Source of the DNA: an uncultured Dorea sp.
GTDB lineage: Bacteria > Bacillota > Clostridia > Lachnospirales > Lachnospiraceae
Assembly (NCBI GenBank): GCA_900543415.1
Contig: UQRE01000011.1
Coordinates: forward strand, 1 to 57,192
Reading direction: 5' to 3'
DNA length: 57,192 bases
Every line of letters starts with the position of its first letter. Positions within the stretch are counted from its first letter, which is position 1. This document shows positions 53,969-57,192 of the stretch, one piece after another. Both the position numbers and the translations under genes were made by a program. Below the pieces are notes generated by a model that saw only the letters and a list, made by a program, of their open reading frames with translations, had not been told where the DNA came from and made no database searches.

Positions 53969-53986
53969 TACTTTTAAATATGTCAA
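53958..53986 (-). promoter_or_regulatory. Promoter of the antitoxin RNA
   Basis: TTGACA (53981-53986) and TATAAT (53958-53963) with a 17-base spacer: a consensus promoter, the strongest in the element. Confidence 0.8.
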
Positions 53987-53991
53987 ATATC

Positions 53992-54018
53992 CTTAATCAT
54001 TTTCACACGCTGGGGAGC
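53992..54018. repeat. 27-bp direct repeat, copy 2
   Basis: Second copy of the repeat at 52611-52637; it lies 26 bases before the integrase start codon. Confidence 0.85.
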
Positions 54019-54044
54019 ATGAGAATGAAAAGGAGAAAATAAAA

Positions 54045-55097
54045 ATGGCGGCATATAAGGACGAGAAGACCGGAACGTATTACGTTAAATTCTACTATAC
54101 GGACTGGACCGGAAAGAAAAAGCAGAAACTTAAGCGGGGCTTTACTCGTAAGAAAGACGCCCAGAGCTGGGAACGGTTATTTCTGGAAGAGTTGGCCAAG
54201 AGCCCCGATATTACTTTTGAAGCACTGTACCGTAAATATATGGCCTTTAAAGAAAACAGGGTCCGCAAGACCACGCTACAGACGCAGGTAGACGTATTAG
54301 AGCGTCACGCCTTGCCATTCTTTCGCGATCTGGTCGTATCGGCCATTACTCCGGCAGATGTGGCAGCATGGCAAAATGAACTACTAAGCAAAGGGTTTTC
54401 AGCGTCATTCACAAGGCAGATAAACGCCTATTTGCGGATGGTTTTTAAGTATGCAGTAGATTATCTCGGATTAAGACAAAATCCTGTAAATACGCAAATC
54501 TGCAAGGCTGAAAAGGGGAATATAGACTTCTGGACGCCGGAAGAATATAGAATATTTTCTAATCACATCAAAGATAACATTGAACTGTACACCGCTTTCG
54601 AAATCCTCTATTATACCGGAATGCGAAAAGGTGAACTTCTGGCGCTTACTCTGGAAGATATTAACTTTTCAGAAAAGACCATAAGTATTAACAAGACACT
54701 GGCATATGTTAAGGGAGAATATATCTTTCAGCCACCAAAGACAGAAAAGAGCAAGCGAACAATTGACGCTCCGGACTTTCTACTGGAAGAAATCAAGGCA
54801 TATATAGCCAAGATCTACGACCCCCAGCCCGATCAGAGACTTTTTGACCGCTCTAGAGTATGGTTAGGGCAAGCAATTACTTATGTATGTAAAGAGCTTC
54901 CAACGCTGAAACCTATCCGGGTTCACGATCTGAGACACTCGCACGCCAGCGCGCTTATAAACCTTGGTGCTAATCCTCTAATGATTGCGGAAAGACTGGG
55001 GCATGATGATGTGAAAATGACCATGAATATATATGCCCATCTCTTCCAGTCACACCAAAAAGAAATTATAGAAAAATTAGAAAAAATAAAATTTTAG
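54045..55097 (+). CDS. int: Tyrosine site-specific integrase
   Basis: A 350-residue phage-type integrase. An N-terminal arm-binding domain (AAYKDEKTGTYYVKFYYTDW) is followed by a SAM-like core-binding domain and the catalytic domain with Arg194 (TGMRKGEL), Lys near 232, His294 and Arg297 (HDLRHSH), His320 and Tyr330 (MNIYAH). AAAAGGAG lies before the ATG. Its TAG stop is inside the right 23-bp att repeat, so the gene end is part of the recombination site. Confidence 0.95.
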   Translation: MAAYKDEKTGTYYVKFYYTDWTGKKKQKLKRGFTRKKDAQSWERLFLEELAKSPDITFEALYRKYMAFKENRVRKTTLQTQVDVLERHALPFFRDLVVSAITPADVAAWQNELLSKGFSASFTRQINAYLRMVFKYAVDYLGLRQNPVNTQICKAEKGNIDFWTPEEYRIFSNHIKDNIELYTAFEILYYTGMRKGELLALTLEDINFSEKTISINKTLAYVKGEYIFQPPKTEKSKRTIDAPDFLLEEIKAYIAKIYDPQPDQRLFDRSRVWLGQAITYVCKELPTLKPIRVHDLRHSHASALINLGANPLMIAERLGHDDVKMTMNIYAHLFQSHQKEIIEKLEKIKF

Positions 55098-55113
55098 TAT
55101 CATTTTAGTATCA
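55091..55113. repeat. attR core, 23-bp direct repeat copy
   Basis: Identical to 46182-46204; contains the integrase stop codon. Confidence 0.85.
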
Positions 55114-55115
55114 GA

Positions 55116-55157
55116 AAAAAGAGTGAATAGCGCATTTACAGGCTTATCACTCTTTTT
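55116..55157. terminator. Terminator beside attR
   Basis: An 11-bp perfect stem (AAAAAGAGTGA at 55116-55126 with TCACTCTTTTT at 55147-55157). It lies in the host DNA directly next to the att core and may be part of the ancestral attachment region. Confidence 0.7.
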
Positions 55158-55183
55158 CATTTCGTAAAAACATTATGAAAAGA

Positions 55184-55213
55184 TTGTAAACTTCCTATAC
55201 TTTGTAGTATACT
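55184..55213 (+). promoter_or_regulatory. Promoter of the DUF1846 gene
   Basis: TTGTAA (55184-55189) and TATACT (55208-55213) with an 18-base spacer. Confidence 0.55.
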
Positions 55214-55267
55214 TGATAAGGTAATATTCCATACTGATAAAAAGATTAGAAACACGAGGTTAGAAAG

Positions 55268-56761
55268 ATGAATATAGGATTTGATAATGAAAAATATTTG
55301 CAGACACAATCATCACATATTAAAGAACGTATCAAACAATTTGATAATAAACTTTATTTGGAATTTGGCGGAAAACTTTTTGATGATTATCACGCATCTC
55401 GTGTTCTTCCGGGATTTCAACCAGACAGTAAAATGCGCATGCTGATGCAGCTCTCCGATCAGGCAGAGATCATTATTGTCATCAGCGCAGAAGATATAGA
55501 GAAAAATAAAGTACGCGGTGATCTTGGCATCACTTATGATTTAGACGTTTTAAGACTGATGTCTATTTTCAAAAATCACGGTTTATTTGTCGGAAGTGTT
55601 GTCATCACGAAATACAGCGGTCAGGAAAGCGCTTCTTTATTTAAAAACCGACTGGAAAAATTAGGAATCAAAGTATACCGTCATTATCCGATCTCCGGAT
55701 ACCCATCCAATATCCCTCACATTGTCAGTGATGAAGGATATGGAAAAAATGATTATATTGAAACATCCCGCCCGTTGATCGTTGTAACTGCACCGGGACC
55801 GGGAAGCGGAAAAATGGCCGTCTGCTTATCACAGCTCTACCATGAACACAAGCGCGGTATCTGTGCCGGATATGCAAAATTCGAGACTTTCCCTATTTGG
55901 AATATCCCGTTAAAACATCCGGTCAACCTTGCTTATGAAGCAGCAACTGCAGATTTAAATGATGTCAATATGATTGATCCGTTCCATTTGGAAGCATATG
56001 GCCAGACAACGGTTAACTACAATCGAGACGTAGAGATCTTCCCTGTGTTAAATGCCATGTTTGAACGCATTTATGGAGAAAGTCCTTACAAATCACCTAC
56101 GGACATGGGCGTAAATATGGCAGGAAACTGTATTTGTGATGATGAAGTATGTAAAGCAGCTTCCAAGCAGGAAATTATTCGAAGATATTACGATTCTCTG
56201 AGACGCCACCTCATCGGTGCATGCTCAGATGAAGAAGTGTATAAATTAGAAATGCTGATGAATCAGGCAGGTATCACTGTTCATGACCGTCCTGTTGTAG
56301 ATATAGCATTAAAACGCGCAGAAGAAACCGGAGCCCCTGCTGCCGCACTGGAACTTCATGACGGTCGCATCGTAACAGGTAAAACTACCAATCTCTTGGG
56401 AGCCTCCGCAGCACTTCTTCTCAATGCCTTGAAAGAGTTAGCCGGTATTGACCACAAATTACACGTGATTTCTCCGGAAGCGATCGAACCGATCCAAAAA
56501 TTAAAAACACAGTATCTGGGAAGCAAGAATCCAAGATTACACACAGACGAGATTCTTATTGCTCTTTCTGTCAGCGCCGCTTCCAACCCTACTGCACAGC
56601 TGGCACTTGCACAGCTTCCGAAATTAAAAGGATGCCAGGCTCACACTTCTGTTATGATCGGAACAGTTGATATGAAACAATTCAAAAAACTGTCCATACA
56701 GGCAACCTTTGAAGCAAAATATGAAAAAACTTCCACCCTTTTCCACGGAAAAGGACTTTAG
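55268..56761 (+). CDS. DUF1846 family protein (UPF0371)
   Basis: A 497-residue cytoplasmic protein of the DUF1846 family, common in Firmicutes. Recognised from its opening (MNIGFDNEKYLQTQSSHIKE), the YLEFGGKLFDDYHASRVLPG segment, the VTAPGPGSGKMAVCLSQLYH P-loop-like motif and the end region NPTAQLALAQLPKLKGCQAH. Biochemical role unknown. It is full length and divergent from ftsH across the element. Confidence 0.9.
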   Translation: MNIGFDNEKYLQTQSSHIKERIKQFDNKLYLEFGGKLFDDYHASRVLPGFQPDSKMRMLMQLSDQAEIIIVISAEDIEKNKVRGDLGITYDLDVLRLMSIFKNHGLFVGSVVITKYSGQESASLFKNRLEKLGIKVYRHYPISGYPSNIPHIVSDEGYGKNDYIETSRPLIVVTAPGPGSGKMAVCLSQLYHEHKRGICAGYAKFETFPIWNIPLKHPVNLAYEAATADLNDVNMIDPFHLEAYGQTTVNYNRDVEIFPVLNAMFERIYGESPYKSPTDMGVNMAGNCICDDEVCKAASKQEIIRRYYDSLRRHLIGACSDEEVYKLEMLMNQAGITVHDRPVVDIALKRAEETGAPAAALELHDGRIVTGKTTNLLGASAALLLNALKELAGIDHKLHVISPEAIEPIQKLKTQYLGSKNPRLHTDEILIALSVSAASNPTAQLALAQLPKLKGCQAHTSVMIGTVDMKQFKKLSIQATFEAKYEKTSTLFHGKGL

Positions 56762-56779
56762 TCAGACAGGAACATTTTT

Positions 56780-56821
56780 CCTCCTTAAGAATACCTTATA
56801 CCACTAGGTTTTTTAAGGAGG
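56780..56821 (+). promoter_or_regulatory. Hairpin covering the ribosome site of the lipoprotein remnant
   Basis: CCTCCTTAA (56780-56788) is complementary to TTAAGGAGG (56813-56821), the ribosome site of the next gene; a T run follows. It may act as DUF1846 terminator and as translation control. Confidence 0.5.
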
Positions 56822-56830
56822 ATTTTTATT

Positions 56831-57133
56831 ATGAAAAAAAGGCTGATGGCACTTGTTTTAGTCACAATCATGCTAATGGCCGGCGTTTTATCTGCCTGTT
56901 CATCGAAAGAATCAGACAAAGACACGAAAGACACATCAAAAGCTGCACAGGAAAAAACAGTTCAAAAAAATCACTCATCCGAAAAGAAAAAAGTCGTATT
57001 AAACGAAGTGGCACACTCTATTTTCTATGCACCTATGTATATCGCCATTGAAGAAGGGTATTTTGCTGAGGAGGGAATCGACCTCGAACTTGTAACCGGA
57101 TTTGGAGCGAACTTTTTAGTACAATTTCTATAG
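56831..57133 (+). pseudogene. Substrate-binding lipoprotein (NMT1/THI5-like), truncated
   Basis: A type II signal peptide (MKKRLMALVLVTIMLMAGVL then a SAC lipobox) and a polar linker lead into VVLNEVAHSIFYAPMYIAIE, EGYFAEEGIDLELVTGFGAN, the start of ABC transporter binding proteins for riboflavin-, thiamine-precursor- or nitrate-like substrates. The usual protein is over 300 residues; here it ends after 100 with FLVQFL and a stop, four bases before a terminator hairpin. The remainder is lost, so it is a remnant. Confidence 0.8.
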
Positions 57134-57167
57134 TACTCCCGACAGTTTTTAGGCTGTCGGGAATTTT
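57134..57167 (+). terminator. Terminator after the lipoprotein remnant
   Basis: TCCCGACAG (57137-57145) with CTGTCGGGA (57154-57162) and a following T run. The last 25 bases of the window show no feature. Confidence 0.8.
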
Positions 57168-57192
57168 TAATATTACTGTCTATTACACCATT

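Larger units (their letters stand above)
46182..55113. mobile_element. Integrated phage-satellite-like element, about 8.9 kb
   Basis: Bounded by a 23-bp perfect direct repeat (46182-46204 and 55091-55113). The right end carries a tyrosine integrase. Leftward from it run the regulatory switch, Xis-like gene, RepA-like ATPase, small genes, an iteron array, scaffold, capsid, sigma-like gene and a final small gene. There is no terminase, portal, tail, holin or lysin gene. The order and size are like phage-inducible chromosomal islands; the capsid and scaffold genes suggest a capsid-forming type. A decayed prophage is the alternative, but gene ends, att repeats and switch look intact apart from one amber codon. 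Confidence 0.75.

Overview
The window reads as chromosome of a low-GC Gram-positive anaerobe of the Clostridia, most likely a Lachnospiraceae relative (Dorea/Mediterraneibacter/Blautia-like). The protein set points there: long-form HPF, class III fructose-bisphosphatase, HprK, AbiE and Wadjet of the Firmicutes kind, strong AAGGAGG ribosome sites and TATAAT promoters. No rRNA, tRNA or CRISPR array was seen.

Layout. 1-7.8 kb is a defence island on the minus strand: an abiEi/abiEii pair whose toxin gene is cut off near the window edge, then a complete four-gene Wadjet operon (jetA-jetB-jetC-jetD) with its own promoter and terminator. 7.8-29.9 kb is housekeeping, nearly all minus strand: ZIP metal transporter, AI-2E-type permease, the protein quality-control group engB-lon-clpX-clpP-tig, a DJ-1 protein, a CYTH protein (plus strand), the aspartate pathway (hom, lysC), prfB with its programmed +1 frameshift, secA, a eukaryotic-type hisA, a lipoprotein, fbp, dapB, dapA and aroD. 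30-38 kb holds an SSB-like gene, the typA-PAP2-PsiE-like operon, hpf, an IMPACT/YigZ gene and a class A PBP with a glycine-rich tail. 38-46 kb holds glcK, hprK, uvrC and ftsH, with a group IIC intron placed just after the ftsH terminator.

46.18-55.11 kb is an integrated element of about 8.9 kb bounded by a 23-bp direct repeat in the interval between divergent ftsH and a DUF1846 gene. It has a tyrosine integrase, a CI/Cro-like divergent switch, an Xis-like protein, a RepA-like ATPase, a string of very small genes, an exact 32-bp tandem array that looks like an origin, a capsid scaffold gene and a major capsid gene set between two strong terminators, a sigma-70-like gene broken by an in-frame amber codon, a type I toxin-antitoxin locus, and about 330 bp packed with perfect hairpins that looks like a large structured RNA. 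It has no terminase, portal, tail or lysis gene. The best reading is a phage satellite that brings its own capsid and scaffold; a decayed prophage is the main alternative.

The last 2 kb carry the DUF1846 gene and the first 100 codons of a truncated substrate-binding lipoprotein. The most interesting parts are the capsid-bearing element, its structured RNA and its toxin-antitoxin locus; next come the Wadjet operon, the terminator-targeting intron and the eukaryotic-type HisA. All calls come from reading the sequence alone; no database search was run.
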